From NCBI GenBank assembly GCA_946807835.1, contig OX327686.1:6014001-6078000 (forward strand): 64,000 bases of DNA, given 5' to 3'. A model generated the notes under the pieces. It was given only the letters and a program-made list of their open reading frames with translations, was not told the origin of the DNA and ran no database searches. Shown here one piece after another: positions 25,101 to 35,592 of the stretch (the stretch's first letter is position 1; every line of letters starts with the position of its first letter). Both the position numbers and the translations under genes were made by a program. Source of the stretch: Ailanthus altissimus. Its lineage: Eukaryota; Streptophyta; Magnoliopsida; Sapindales; Simaroubaceae.

Positions 25101-25262
25101 TGACAAAATTAAACCCCTACAACATTGGTGGAAGCAGGAGGCTTTGGTAATAGAAAAGCTACTAAAATGCTCTAATTTCTTCTGAAATGAAGCAAAGTTG
25201 TTCATTTTGACAAAAGAAACAAACTGCCCGCTACGGTGGAAGTGGGAAAAGGGAGGCGCCAT
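22155..25262 (-). CDS. HKT1: Class I HKT sodium/potassium transporter, three exons
   Basis: HKT proteins (TrkH/HKT family) carry Na+ across the plasma membrane; class I members retrieve Na+ from xylem sap and protect shoots. Exon 1 is 25262-23986, exon 2 22749-22522 and exon 3 22353-22155. Donors read AT|GTGAGT and AG|GTGAGT, acceptors CCAG|G and GCAG|T, with frame kept at both joins: 1704 nt, 567 residues. The four pore loops give an S-G-G-G filter: SSMSTVEME (Ser113), STFSNCGF (Gly281), NSRHTGES (Gly405) and [10 protein letters not shown] (Gly508). Serine in the first loop marks class I, usually Na+-selective. Eight membrane segments, two per pore unit, fit the family. YLPPYTSF and the C-terminal [16 protein letters not shown] are family motifs. 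A second start (Met20, 25205, [11 protein letters not shown]) resembles family N-termini better than Met1 and would give 548 residues; both exceed Arabidopsis HKT1 (506). Extra length is in the loop at residues 155-220. No stop or frameshift is seen. Confidence 0.96.
22354..22521 (-). other. HKT1 intron 2
   Basis: 168 nt, GT-AG, phase 2, splitting the Ser502 codon. It lies just before the fourth pore loop, where family genes commonly have their last intron. Confidence 0.93.
22750..23985 (-). other. HKT1 intron 1
   Basis: 1236 nt, GT-AG, phase 2, splitting the Met426 codon just before YLPPYT. It is AT-rich with a more GC-balanced patch around 23400-23530. No transposon ends or ORF were recognised inside. 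Confidence 0.93.
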
Positions 25263-25578
25263 TTATAGACTGTTGCAAGGAAACAAGAATAAAAAATATA
25301 TATGGAATAATAACATTTGAGCCCCTCGTGTTCTTATTTTGTTAAATTAAAAAATAGTTTTTTATTCACTTCATAACAGTCCCTAACACTGTAACACATT
25401 TTAAAACGAGAAAATACCTTTTACAATATTGAATTTTGACTATGATAACTTAACAATAAAATGTTTTCTAATTATTTCAGTTAGGGTTAGGGACCTATTT
25501 AATACAAATAGATATTTAAATTTTTATTTTTAAAAAATATATAATGTTCTATTATTTTTTTATTTCGGCTCACAAGAT
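25263..25578 (-). other. HKT1 proximal promoter region
   Basis: Only 316 bp separate the first ATG from the end of the hAT-like/LINE nest. Apart from the TATA candidate, no regulatory motif stands out in this AT-rich stretch. Confidence 0.5.
25292..25303 (-). promoter_or_regulatory. Candidate TATA box of HKT1
   Basis: On the minus strand CATATATATTTT lies about 35-40 bp upstream of the first ATG (25262) and about 90 bp upstream of Met20 (25205). Transcription starting about 30 bp downstream would begin at or near the first ATG, which is a reason to favour Met20 as the real start. Confidence 0.4.
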
Positions 25579-26049
25579 TAGGGATGGCAATTTAGTTAGA
25601 ATCTAAATCCGAATCAAGAAAAATTCAAAGCCCAGCCCAGCGTAAAAAAAAATTGAATTTTTATTTGAATTCAGATCTGATCTTTTTTGAAAAATTTGAA
25701 TTTATGCGAAATCTAGATTTTTGCAAGAACCCAAAAACTCTGTACAGATCCAAATTTTTTAATTTTTAAAAAAAAATTTAAATAAATTATTAATCTTTGA
25801 TATATATATATTTTGGTAAACTCGACAATGTAAGAATTTTATTAATTAAATTAAAAAGAAAGAGTTATAAAGAAGGAAAGGCTAAAAATATATTACCCTT
25901 GGCAAAAAAACAAAAAAAAACATATAAAGATACAAAATAGACCAATACAAAAATGAGAGAAAAACCTCACCCAAAAATAATATACTAATAGAATTTATAA
26001 GTAGGCATTCTATTCGCATCCTTAAAAAGCATAAAAATAATATTCAAAG

Positions 26050-26340
26050 GAGGTCATAATCCACCATTGCATTGATCTCTTTGAAGGTATGATTAAATCT
26101 AAATTGCAAGCTATTAATATGGTCCTTATAACGTTGCCACTTATTATGAAGTTTTCATGGAAGACTTAATGTTGACTTAGAAAGAAGATGGAAGATTAAC
26201 ATAGAGTCAAACTCGAAAATTATTTTATGCCATCCATGAGCAATAGCAATCTCCAAAGTTAAGATAACCCTAATTATTTCTGCATAGTTTGTCATCTTAA
26301 CTTTTAGGGGACAAAAGAAGCATCTTAGAAAAGAACTCAC
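26050..26340 (-). pseudogene. LINE RNase H domain (plant type)
   Basis: The open frame from 26340 reads KMTNYAEIIRVILTLEIAI, AHGWHKIIFEFDSMLIFHLL, matching the RNase H (RVT_3) domain at the end of plant LINE ORF2 (usual AEALALREGL...IESDS). The catalytic glutamate and aspartate can be placed at AE and FDS. It sits downstream of RT as expected. Confidence 0.7.
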
Positions 26341-27190
26341 CTCATCCCTGAAGACCCCTCCACAAGCAGTTATACATGGGTTACCCTTTGAAAGTTTATT
26401 TGTGTTAATTTTAATCCACCCCTGAGGAGGAAAATTCTAAAATAGAATAATAATTTTTAGAGAACGTCTCAAATTAATTGCAATACTCACATGATCTAAG
26501 ATATGAATATCATCACCAAAAGCAAACTCAGGGCAGAAAGAAGCAAAGTATCGAATATGAGCAAGACAATTTGCCTTAATGCCAATAAATTGAATCTCAG
26601 ATTATCAAATCTAAGGTTATTCTGACCTCTTCAAATCAAATAAAACAAATAAGTAGGTGACAAATATCGTAAGTTTAAAAGTTGAGAGTTCAATTTTTTT
26701 GATAAAATCACTTTTCATAATTCCTTAATAGTAAAAACCGAATGAAAGTTTTGTTTAAACATATCAACGAAACCAATGCCAAAAGCTCCATAACTGAAGG
26801 ACAATATACAAAAATATGATCCAGCGTATCAATCGCTCTCAAACAAAAGGAGCAAACAGGAACAATACAAATACCACGTAACTACAATAATTCATCAGTA
26901 GGAATAAAGTTTTGAAGCAGACGCCACATGAATATAGAGATTTTAGGTTGAAAAAATCACGCTAAAGAGATAATAAAGATGAATCAATTATTGTGATACT
27001 ATTAATAAAATTATAACTCTCATTTAAAGTGAGAATTCCACCCCTAATAGAAATCTAAATGAACTTATTAGTCTTACCATTAATTGGCAGTATAATATCA
27101 TTGACTCATTCCTTTAAATGAGGAGAACATAAAGAATAGAATTTGGAATCCTCCATTATCTCTCATTCATTGCGTCTTTCACCATTCTTT

Positions 27191-28500
27191 TTAAGTGTAA
27201 ATTATTAATAGGAAGAATGGGTTCATCTGACCATCTATCATACCAAATATTAATTGAGGTCCTATCACCAATGATCCATTTTGTTCCCCCATAAAAATAA
27301 GAAAGAATATATTTAAAGTTATTTCAAAAAGAAGAGTTGAGGTATCGCTTACTTGCATCTCAAAATTATACTGTTTTCTTAAGAACTTAAAGCAGATAGA
27401 ATCCACTTGGTGTATGTTCCAAAAAGCTTTAAAAAGACAATCTTTATTAAGTAAGTCCAATCTATGAAGACTTACTCCACCACCCTTCTTTGTCATGCCA
27501 AGTCTCTTCCATGACATTAAATTAATCTTACGAGAACAATAATCCCCCGAGATAATAAACTTCCGAGCCTAGCAATTCAATCTCTTAAGGAATGAACTAG
27601 CCCAAAGATGTACCTTGAAACTGTGTAGCAAGGTGCTTTAAAAAACTGTGCGAACAAGTTCAATTCTATCAACCATTAAAAGAATTTTACCTTTCTAGCT
27701 ACCAAGGTGCGTACAAGTCTTGTCAGCCAAGACTTGCAAGTATTGGCTGCATGAACAACTTTTGAAGATTGGAACTCCCAAATAAATGAACGGAAGTTTA
27801 CCCTATGAGAATTTTAGAATACTATAAATTTTCTTACTATAGTATGCAGCAAATTTACCAATGAAGAATAGGTTTTTCTCTTTATTTATTACTTGACCAG
27901 ATGCCAAGCTATATAATAGAACAAAGTCCATCAAAGAACGAAGAGAGTTACTATCACCCTTGCAAAAGAGAAGAAAATCATATGTATATAAAATATTAGT
28001 AGGAGCCAGGCACCCTATTGAGACCAAAATTGTGGTCACCCTTTTGGAATCCACTTAACTCTAAATACTCTAAGAAAAAACATCTTTAGCAAGACAAAAA
28101 AGCAAATGAGACAAAGAATCCCCTTGGCGTACTTCTCTATCACATTTAAAAAATTCTTTTGGAGTGCTATTAATCATGATAGATAAGCGAGCAAAATAAA
28201 TGATAATAGACATTCACTGAATAAATTGTTTGTCTAAGCTAAGACAATTAAGGACTTCGAAAGGAAATCCCAACTGATTATATCAAAGGTTTTAACTATA
28301 TCCATCTTCATTCCAATATTATCATCAATAACTTTCCTATCCAGTAAATTAAACCCCCTCGATGCCATAGAGATGTAGTCATGAATATGCCTACCATGAA
28401 TAAAGGCCATTTGATTCTGCGTGACTAGGTTAGGCATTAAAATTGCTAATCTATCAGCAATTATCTTAGTAATAATTTTGAAAAGAAAATTCACCAAAGC
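27191..28500 (-). pseudogene. LINE reverse transcriptase and C-terminal region
   Basis: KIITKIIADRLAILMPNLVT and QNQMAFIHGRHIHDYI (28497-28234) with NIGMKMDIVKTFDIISWDFL form the non-LTR RT fingers and palm. The catalytic box in 28054-27803 reads LYTYDFLLFCKGD where YADD is expected, so one aspartate is lost. The 27517-27191 frame has KKGGGVSLHRLDLLNKDCLF, a form typical of the region after RT in plant LINEs (GGLGVRRL...NKALL). Breaks separate each piece. Confidence 0.85.
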
Positions 28501-29310
28501 TATTAGCCTAAAATGATTAATCTAAACTGCATCATTCATTTTAGAACATACTAGTAAATTAAACTAAATTATTTTTAATAATCTTTAAACAATGCTGAAA
28601 TAACATACTAGTAAAACCTCCGACCAAGAGCATTGGAAGGGTCTAATGAAAAAGTAACCGACCTTATCTCCTCCGACGAATAGATACTAGTCAATACTTA
28701 ATTATCTGAATCTAAAACAAGAGAAGGAATGTGATTATAAACTTGAGAAACTCCAGTAGCATCCACTGCAACCTCGCATATAACTCTCTATAATACTCCA
28801 CAATATGTTTAATCACCTCCTGTATGTTATCACTCCAAATGCTATTAATCAAGAGTTCTTTTAGGTGAGATTTGGCTGCTCAAAATTTTACATAGCAGCA
28901 TACGAACTTGGTGCCTTTGTCTTCATCTTTGAGCTATTTTAATCTAGCTCGGTCACGCCAAAAAGTAGCATGTATCCGTATAGCATGTAGAACCTCTAAC
29001 TTTGTTTCTACCTCTGCTTTGAGCAAATCCTTTGAGACCCCCCTTAAACCAATGTTCCTTTGAACTGAAGCCAAGTCTTTTCGGGCTTTCTTTAGATTAT
29101 CCTAAATGTTTCCAAAAAATTTCCAATACTATTTACGTAAGTGGTGTTTCAAAACCTGCAATTTTTTTGTAACCATAAACATCAGACATCCATAAGTAAG
29201 AAATGAATTTCATATTTTAGCTACTATATCCTTGAAGTATGAGTGTAAGGTCCACATGGATTGGAACCTGAAAGGTCTAGGACTCGTTCTATTAGAGATC
29301 CTAAAAGAAA

Positions 29311-29988
29311 TTACCAATAGAGATGATCAAAGATTATACGGGGGAGCATCACACATAAAGACGAATCCCAAAAATCCTGCCAAGCCATATTGAGTAAAGC
29401 CTTATCCAATTTTATTATCATATAATTACCTATAACACTAGTCCTTGCCCAAGTAAAGAATAATCCTGAAGTAGGAATTTTCATAAGTTGACAAAAATCA
29501 ATAAAAATTTTAAAATCTATGCACGTTAACGGTCCCAAAAAACCCCTTTCTTATTGTTTATGGACTCTAAGAATAGCATTAAAATTATCAATCATTAACC
29601 AAGAAGTTTGACAATAAAACCTGCGTAAATCACACCAAAGTTCTCTTCTTTTCACATATTAAAAAGTTGCGCAAATAAATGATAAGTGGAAAACATGGGA
29701 ATCAATAATTGTTCTGACAATAAGATGTTGAGAGGTATCTACAATAACATCCACTCCTACTACTATATCACTTTTAAACACCTACATCTTTGGGAGAGTG
29801 TTTTTTGTATGCCTTATCAAAAAACGATGTAAGGATAACCAATAAGTGTCATGAATTGAATCAAAAGCTGTCATAGGTTCACTAATGGTCACAAATAAAG
29901 GTTTGTGAAAATAACACAAGTTGGCCAATGCATTATGAGATTGGGAATTGGCCACCCCTCGAATGTTCCAATAAAGAATCTTCATCAT
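29311..29988 (-). pseudogene. LINE apurinic-type endonuclease
   Basis: MMKILYWNIRGVANSQSHNA opens the frame at 29988; the N-W-N-I-R-G form is the start of the plant LINE endonuclease, with the catalytic glutamate in LFVTISEPM. The continuation in 29538-29311 reads LMKIPTSGLFFTWAR and IIKLDKALLNMAW, the usual GxxFTW...RLDRALxN region. It would nick the target DNA to prime insertion. Stops and a frameshift near 29780 disrupt it. Confidence 0.85.
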
Positions 29989-30528
29989 TTCGAAGCAAAG
30001 CCCAAATTCTGCAAGGTGTATATCACTTCAATGCCTTTTTTCTTCGCCCTCAGTCTCTTTTTATAAGACATAACTATCTCAAAGCCATCTTCTGTTGGTG
30101 GCTTAGTTAAAATGCAAACCACTTTTTAAAGATCCTTATCAAGTTTATTCACAACATCTTTATCTTTCAAAACAATAGCTCTGGCCTCACACATGAATTT
30201 AACAATTGTTATACAAAATAAATGTCTCAAAAGTTTAAATTTAACCTTAAATTTTGAAATAAGAAAAAAAAAACATATTAAATTATGAATACAAATATAC
30301 TATATAAATTTTACAATCTAACAATTATTTTATAAAATAAATACCTAAATTTTTAAATTTTACTAAAACAATTTTAAAAAATTAGAAAAACTTTTTTTAA
30401 AAAAATCGTGTTCAACCCGAATCCATCCCAACCTTTATATAAACCCAAGTTCGAGTTCATTAAAAATTTTGAATTCGAGTTGAGTAAAACTTGACCCAGA
30501 TCTAGATTTTTCCATCCCTACACAAGAC

Positions 30529-32088
30529 CCAATGTTTTTTACTTATAAGGTACAAAGACCTCAACCCACAAAGCCTAAAAAGGATATCAGTCTACAAGAC
30601 CTAAAAAGAAAGTGTCAACCCACAAAATGTCCTCGAGTTAAGGGTACTATCTCTGAGCTAGTTAGAACAAAAGTCAAAACCTAGCTACCCTATTTGGTCA
30701 ACCTTGCAAAGGAGAAAAGACCATTCACACCCTCCGAATTGGTCAAAACAATAGTCAAAATCCAGCCACCCTGTTTAGTTAGACACCTAAAAGAGACCTG
30801 TGCTATCTTAAAGCTGGTTAGAGCAATAGTCGAAGCCTGACTGCCTTGCTCAATCAAACTCGTCATTCTTAAAACTAGTTAGAATAATGGCCATAACCCA
30901 ATTACCTTATTCAATCAGACTCCAAATATAGGAAAAAAGACTCATGCTTATATCGAGCAATTAAAGGTCAAAATACTACCATCCTAAAAAAAAGTTTAAA
31001 AAAGAAAAAATTTAATGACTTAACTTACAAGAGACATAGCGACCTGTGGATAAAGTCAAGTTTATTAAGAAAAAATCTCTAAACCAGGGACATTCCTAAA
31101 ACTAGAACATAAATCCTACTAAGGTAGGAAAAATCCAATGCAATTTTAAGAAAACTTTAAAAGTAGAATCTTCAAAGGGAATGCCCGTAAGACTTCCATA
31201 TTAAAAAAAGATTTTAGAGCTACAGGTAAAACTTACATTATTTTCTTATGAATAGAGGAGAAAATCAGCACAAAGAGGATAGAATCATAATTCTTAAAAC
31301 TATCAAGCTAGTGTAAAAGAGCAAATCTTACTATTACTTACATAAAAATTTAAGGAAGACGCCTAAAGCATATAGAAAAATATAATTTATTCTTTTTTTA
31401 TTATCTTGTCTTACTTTTTTAAATCTTTATTGACTTAAGTATTGGAGTGCCTATACCAAAAAAACTTCCAACGTAACCTTACATTCTCTCTAATTGTAGG
31501 ATTCTCAAAGGACGTCATATTCATGGGAAGCAAAGATGGTCCAATTGGTCCAATTTTGGTTATATCCTTGAAGTCCAAACTAAACTTCTATAGAAAAGCA
31601 AATTTAACTCATTGATTCATAAATTACCCAAATTTTAAGTCAACATGTTCTATATACAAAATCTTTATATAAATTAATGTCATATGTAAATATTGGTTAA
31701 ATGATGAAGATATAAAAATTAATAAAAATAAATTAAATTAAATTATTTAAGCCGTGCATTAATATAATATTGTCAACATAATTGTATAAAAAAAATTGTA
31801 AAGAATTTATATGTGTAGTGTAATTTAAAAAGTATAAACCTTAGGGCCCTAAAAGCTATTTCCCAAAAATATATACTAAACTCGTTGATTGCATTATTTA
31901 AATTAATAATTTTACATTGGATAAAGAGAAGACGACGGACCAATCTGTAAATGCAATGAATCTTTATCTTGTATAAATGAAACCCACATAAAACGGTTCA
32001 ATTTATAATAGCTAACGGTCGGGTTTGTTTCTGTACGAGATCGGACATTCGTACTATTATTTGCAAACCAAGTATTTGTGTGGATCAT
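30529..32088. other. Spacer with imperfect minisatellite
   Basis: No gene seen. It holds the four-copy degenerate repeat at 30656-30930. The rest is AT-rich. Confidence 0.5.
30656..30930. repeat. Four imperfect repeats, 60-80 bp apart
   Basis: Copies start near 30656, 30737, 30812 and 30873 around the motif (G/C)TTAGAACAATAGTCAAA followed by CC(T/A)AGCYACC and TRTTYARTCA. Spacing shrinks from 81 to 75 to 61 bp. The repeats are diverged, so an old array. Confidence 0.65.
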
Positions 32089-32468
32089 TAGTCACGAGCC
32101 AGGCGTTTGTCATTGACCCAAAAGACTAGCCTGTTAGGTAATGCTGCATACCCACCCTTATATACTCAAGATCCACCCAATTTTTATTCGATGTAGGACA
32201 TGACATTCTCCTCCACCCAATCACGTGACGCCCTCGTCACGGTATAGCCCAAACTCAAGGACCAACCTCTCCCATATTGCACATCCCCCTAAGACTAAGG
32301 GACTCACTACCCACGTGACAATCTCCATTGAAGCTCAAGACACAGAATTTTTAGGGCCCACTTGGCCCGTATTGCCCATCCCCTGGCTGCATAGGGGACT
32401 CACATCCCATGTGACAATCTCCATTGGGGCAATTTTTGGGGCTCACATACGAATAAGAATTTGGGTTT

Positions 32469-32480
32469 ACTCTGATACCA
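32469..32480 (-). promoter_or_regulatory. TRIM primer-binding site, unit 1
   Basis: Minus strand TGGTATCAGAGT, one base from the initiator-Met primer site, 2 bp from the LTR at 32483. Confidence 0.85.
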
Positions 32481-32553
32481 CTTGTCATGGGCCGGGCGCT
32501 TGCCATTGACCCAAAAAACTAGCCTGTTAGGTAATGTTGCATACCCACCCTTA

Positions 32554-32669
32554 TGTCACGGGCCGGGCGCTTGTCATTGACCCAAAAGACTAGCCTGTTA
32601 GGTAATGCTGCATACCCACCCTTATATACCCAAGACCCACCCAATTTTTATTCGATGTGGGACGTGACA
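32554..32669 (-). repeat. TRIM LTR3, complete
   Basis: 116 bp with perfect TGTCAC/GTGACA ends. It is followed at 32670 by TTCTCCCCCAC, the polypurine tract in reverse. It is the reference copy for the other three LTRs. Confidence 0.9.
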
Positions 32670-32932
32670 TTCTCCCCCACTCAATCATGTGACGCCCTCG
32701 TCACGATGTGGCCCAAACTCAAGGACCAACCTGGCCCATATTGCCCATCCCCCCGAGGATAGGGGACCCACTACCTACGTGACAATCTCTATTGGGGCTC
32801 AAGACACAGGATTTTTAAGGCCCGCTTGGCCCGTATTGCCCATCCCCTAGCGGCATAGAGGACTCACATCCCATGTGGTAATCTCTATTGGGGCGATTTT
32901 AGGGGCCCACATATGAATGAAAATTTAGGTTT

Positions 32933-32944
32933 GCTCTGATACCA
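32933..32944 (-). promoter_or_regulatory. TRIM primer-binding site, unit 2
   Basis: Minus strand TGGTATCAGAGC, an exact initiator-Met primer site, 2 bp from LTR4. Confidence 0.9.
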
Positions 32945-33887
32945 CTTGTCATGGGCCGGGCGCTTACCATTGACCCAAAAAACTAATCTGTTAGGTAATA
33001 CTGCATATCCACCTTTATATACTCAAGACCCACCTAATTTCTATTTAATATGATAAATAAACAAATTTTAATCCCACGTAAATAATAAAATTTATATAAA
33101 GAGTACAAAACTTTCCAAATTTTTAAAAATTTTGTTTCATCGTTTATATATAAAATAATCGCTATTGATATATTTGTTATTTAAATCAACAAAAATAATT
33201 ACCTATTTTAAATAAAAATTTATTATTAAATTTAAAAAATTTCTAAAGCTTAGAAGGGCCGTGACTCCCTAAACTCTAATATAGGTTCGTCCCTGATCTT
33301 TTTTATTTCATTAGAGTTATTTACTTCAATTTTTTTGAGTTTTAAATGAACAGATTAAAAAAAATATTGAGAAATCCGTAAATATGCATAATGTTATATA
33401 TTTTTTGTCTTGTATATGATACAATTTAGGATTGTTTTCTTATTAAATCTTGGTTCAAATTATAGACTCTATTTTGAAAAAGAAAAAAAAATATTAATCG
33501 TTGAAATTTATAACAAGACTCATAACACAAAACAATAGATCCTAACTTTCTTAAACACATTAATTGATAATTTACAAGAAATGGAGTGGAGTTAACTGGG
33601 GAAAAAAAGAGTATTATTTGGTATTATCAAGAGTGTAAATTTCATAAATTACAAACGTTATTGTTAGCTATAATCTCCAAAAGTAGAAGTGTATTTATAT
33701 CTATAAGTTCAATAATTATGTAATAAGATATGGTGCACTATGTGTATAATTATTGCTCTAAAAAAACGTCTTTAATTTTGAAAGAGAAAAGAATCATCTC
33801 AATCATAAGACTTTTATTGTTAGGCATATATATATATATATATTTGTTTGAAGTCAAAGAGTAAAAAAGGGGTGAATTATGCTTTTA

Positions 33888-34166
33888 AATATATATATAT
33901 ATATAAAAATAAAAATAATTTAATAAATACGTAGTTTATTATATAATAAATAATACTATTTGATAATATTGTTTAATTAATTTATAATTTTTATATAATT
34001 TATAATATATTATAAAATTTTAAAACTGTGTTTAAGAACTTTTTATATAATAAATTATATAAAATTTTATTATATAAAATTATAATTAATTTATAATTTT
34101 AACATAATTTATAATATATTATAAAATTTTGAATTACGTAATTTATTAAATTATGTATATATATGA
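33888..34166. mobile_element. MITE-like element, copy 1
   Basis: The left end (TATATAAAAATAAAAATAAT then TTAATAAATACGTA) is nearly the reverse complement of the right end (TTACGTAATTTATTAAATTA then TGTATATATAT). Inner blocks also repeat (33971-34022 and 34084-34130). The same ends occur at 36872-37068. It encodes nothing. AT-rich ends make the exact boundary and target duplication (possibly TA) uncertain. Confidence 0.6.
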
Positions 34167-34513
34167 ATCCTTAAATCATTCCTTAAAGAAATAATAAAAT
34201 AATAAGGTCAATGCAATCAAAACACTAGCTTGGAAAACTTGAGCAACATTATACTTGTTTTATAAGATGAGTGCTAATATTTAACGAGGCATTATTGAAA
34301 TAAATATTCAATCATGCCGCCGAGGAGACTCATCATGCTCGATATTTAGTATTTGTCGATTGGCTTAAAAGGCATGGTATGACTGACATAGTGATGAAAT
34401 TATGATGCTGAACGACAATCATGTTCCTTATTTAATGTTACATTTCTCCCGAGGGATCGAAGTTATTTTTTTATGGAGTTGGTCCACAATAAGGTTCAAC
34501 GAATTTTCTGTTA

Positions 34514-34514
<1 letters not shown>

Positions 34515-34547
<33 letters not shown>

Positions 34548-34548
34548 T
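34515..34548. repeat. (ATT)n microsatellite
   Basis: About eleven uninterrupted ATT triplets. Confidence 0.9.
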
Positions 34549-35342
34549 TGACTTGGCTATTCCTAGAACTCAAATGCAACGAATAATAAAGAAACAAAAT
34601 GTTCAACGAAATAATTACAATAAATTTAAAAGAATATTGAAACAACTATAGCATATGTCATTACATAAGTGGAGTCTTTATATTTTAAATAATATTATAT
34701 ATTTTAAATGGCTCACCCAACTATCTAAACCCAAGCCCGGGTATTACTTTTAAGATTTAAAAATTTACGATTTTATAAATAAATTTCTTAAGGGGGATTG
34801 GGGTTTATATTTGCTAATAAAAAAAAATTTCTTAAATTATCGAAACAAAATCAAGAAGAAAAAGAATCCGTTGTTCAAGAAAATTCGAAATCAAATGCAT
34901 AAAAACAAGTTTATCTCAAATAATGTATTAAATAATAAAATAATCTATTAAATAATTTTAAATTTTTTTATTATTTAATAATTATTTAATAAATTAATTT
35001 AAAATAAAAAAATTTAAAATATTATTTAAAAAATATAATATTACTCATATATTTTTTATGATTTATATCTACTTTAAAATTTAATAAAAAGAGAAAAAAA
35101 TTGTAATGATACACTAAAAATAAAAAAGATTATCGTGATCATAAATCATTAATGATGATCACAATTTTAATTAATTTTTGAAGCTTTAAGTTCCAAACTC
35201 ATTCTCCCAAACTTAAAAATAAAAAAAGTCTTCAACAACATGGTACTTGAATCCTATCCCAGTTGAAGCGTAAAATGAAGGGTCCCTCTCTCCCTTACGC
35301 TCACGATCTATTCGGCTAACGGTCGGTAGGTAGTAGTTGGAC

Positions 35343-35454
35343 GAGCAACAACTGCAATTTCCCTTTCAAATTTCAATTATTGTTACTTAAGAAATGGCTA
35401 GACTTCTTAAGTAACAATAATTGAAATTTGAAAGGGAAATTGCAGTTGTTGCTC
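35343..35454. repeat. 51-bp perfect inverted repeat (hairpin)
   Basis: Arms 35343-35393 and 35404-35454 are exact reverse complements over 51 bp (GAGCAACAACTGCAATTTCC onwards), separated by the 10-bp loop ATGGCTAGAC. The right arm forms the 5' junction of the SINE that follows. Confidence 0.95.
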
Positions 35455-35592
35455 ATGGCTAGACTTGAGCATGGGGGCTGAGCCCCCCAAGGTCTCACAT
35501 TTCCACCTGGGTTCGACCCCCCCTCCCCCCCCAGGTGGTGCGGAAATGTTGAAAATGTTGTAATTCCCCCATTCAAAAAAAAAAAAAAAAAG
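35405..35592 (+). mobile_element. tRNA-derived SINE with A17 tail
   Basis: An internal B box (GGGTTCGACCCC near 35512-35523), a pure A tail of about 17 bases (about 35575-35591) and a direct duplication of about 15 bp, AGAAATGGCTAGACTT, at 35390-35405 and again after the tail (about 35591-35606), mark target-primed insertion. The body lies at about 35467-35574. SINEs are transcribed by Pol III and copied by LINE enzymes. The bases before the body are an inverted copy of the left flank followed by another ATGGCTAGACTT, which is not normal SINE structure. Confidence 0.8.

Larger units (their letters stand above)
25811..30200 (-). mobile_element. L1-type LINE, decayed
   Basis: Minus-strand ORF2 order is endonuclease (29988 downwards), reverse transcriptase (about 28500-27700), a C-terminal region (27517-27191) and RNase H (26340-26155). 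The 3' end near 25811 reads AATTCTTACATTGTCGAGTT then ACCAAAA and an alternating TA tail, a form usual in plant L1 elements. The 5' end is uncertain; ORF1 was not recognised, so the copy may be 5'-truncated. Target duplications were not found. Many stops show it is dead. Confidence 0.85.
25579..30520. mobile_element. hAT-like element ends enclosing a LINE
   Basis: The left end reads TAGGGATGGCAA at 25579 and the right end TTTTTCCATCCCTA finishing at 30520, so the termini are inverted (TAGGGATGG / CCATCCCTA) and resemble Ac-type hAT ends. Flanks are CACAAGAT (25571-25578) and CACAAGAC (30521-30528), an 8-bp target duplication with one change, the hAT size. The subterminal parts (25579-25800 and about 30230-30520) are AT-rich with no transposase, so the original element was probably a short non-autonomous one later invaded by the LINE. 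Confidence 0.75.
32089..33050 (-). mobile_element. Tandem TRIM array (miniature LTR retrotransposon)
   Basis: The unit has a 116-bp LTR (TGTCAC...GTGACA), a polypurine tract (minus strand GTGGGGGAGAA), an internal region of about 275 bp and a Met-tRNA primer site (TGGTATCAGAGC on the minus strand). The order on the plus strand is LTR1 32089-32205, internal 1, LTR2 32483-32553 (cut at 71 bp), LTR3 32554-32669, internal 2, LTR4 32947-about 33050 (end decayed). No protein is encoded. Such elements depend on proteins of full copia elements. Two internal regions sharing LTRs in a row point to recombination between LTRs. Confidence 0.88.

Noticed and set aside
32225..32762. Two plus-strand frames of 94 and 69 codons
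   Set aside because: They lie in the TRIM array and read across LTR and internal sequence, which is non-coding by structure.
32089..33050. Regular repeats that could suggest a CRISPR array
   Set aside because: Repeat units of about 400 bp with LTR ends, primer sites and polypurine tracts, in a plant genome.
35505..35525. Possible tRNA gene (B box GGTTCGACC)
   Set aside because: Only a B box is present, no cloverleaf could be drawn, and the A tail with target duplications shows a SINE.
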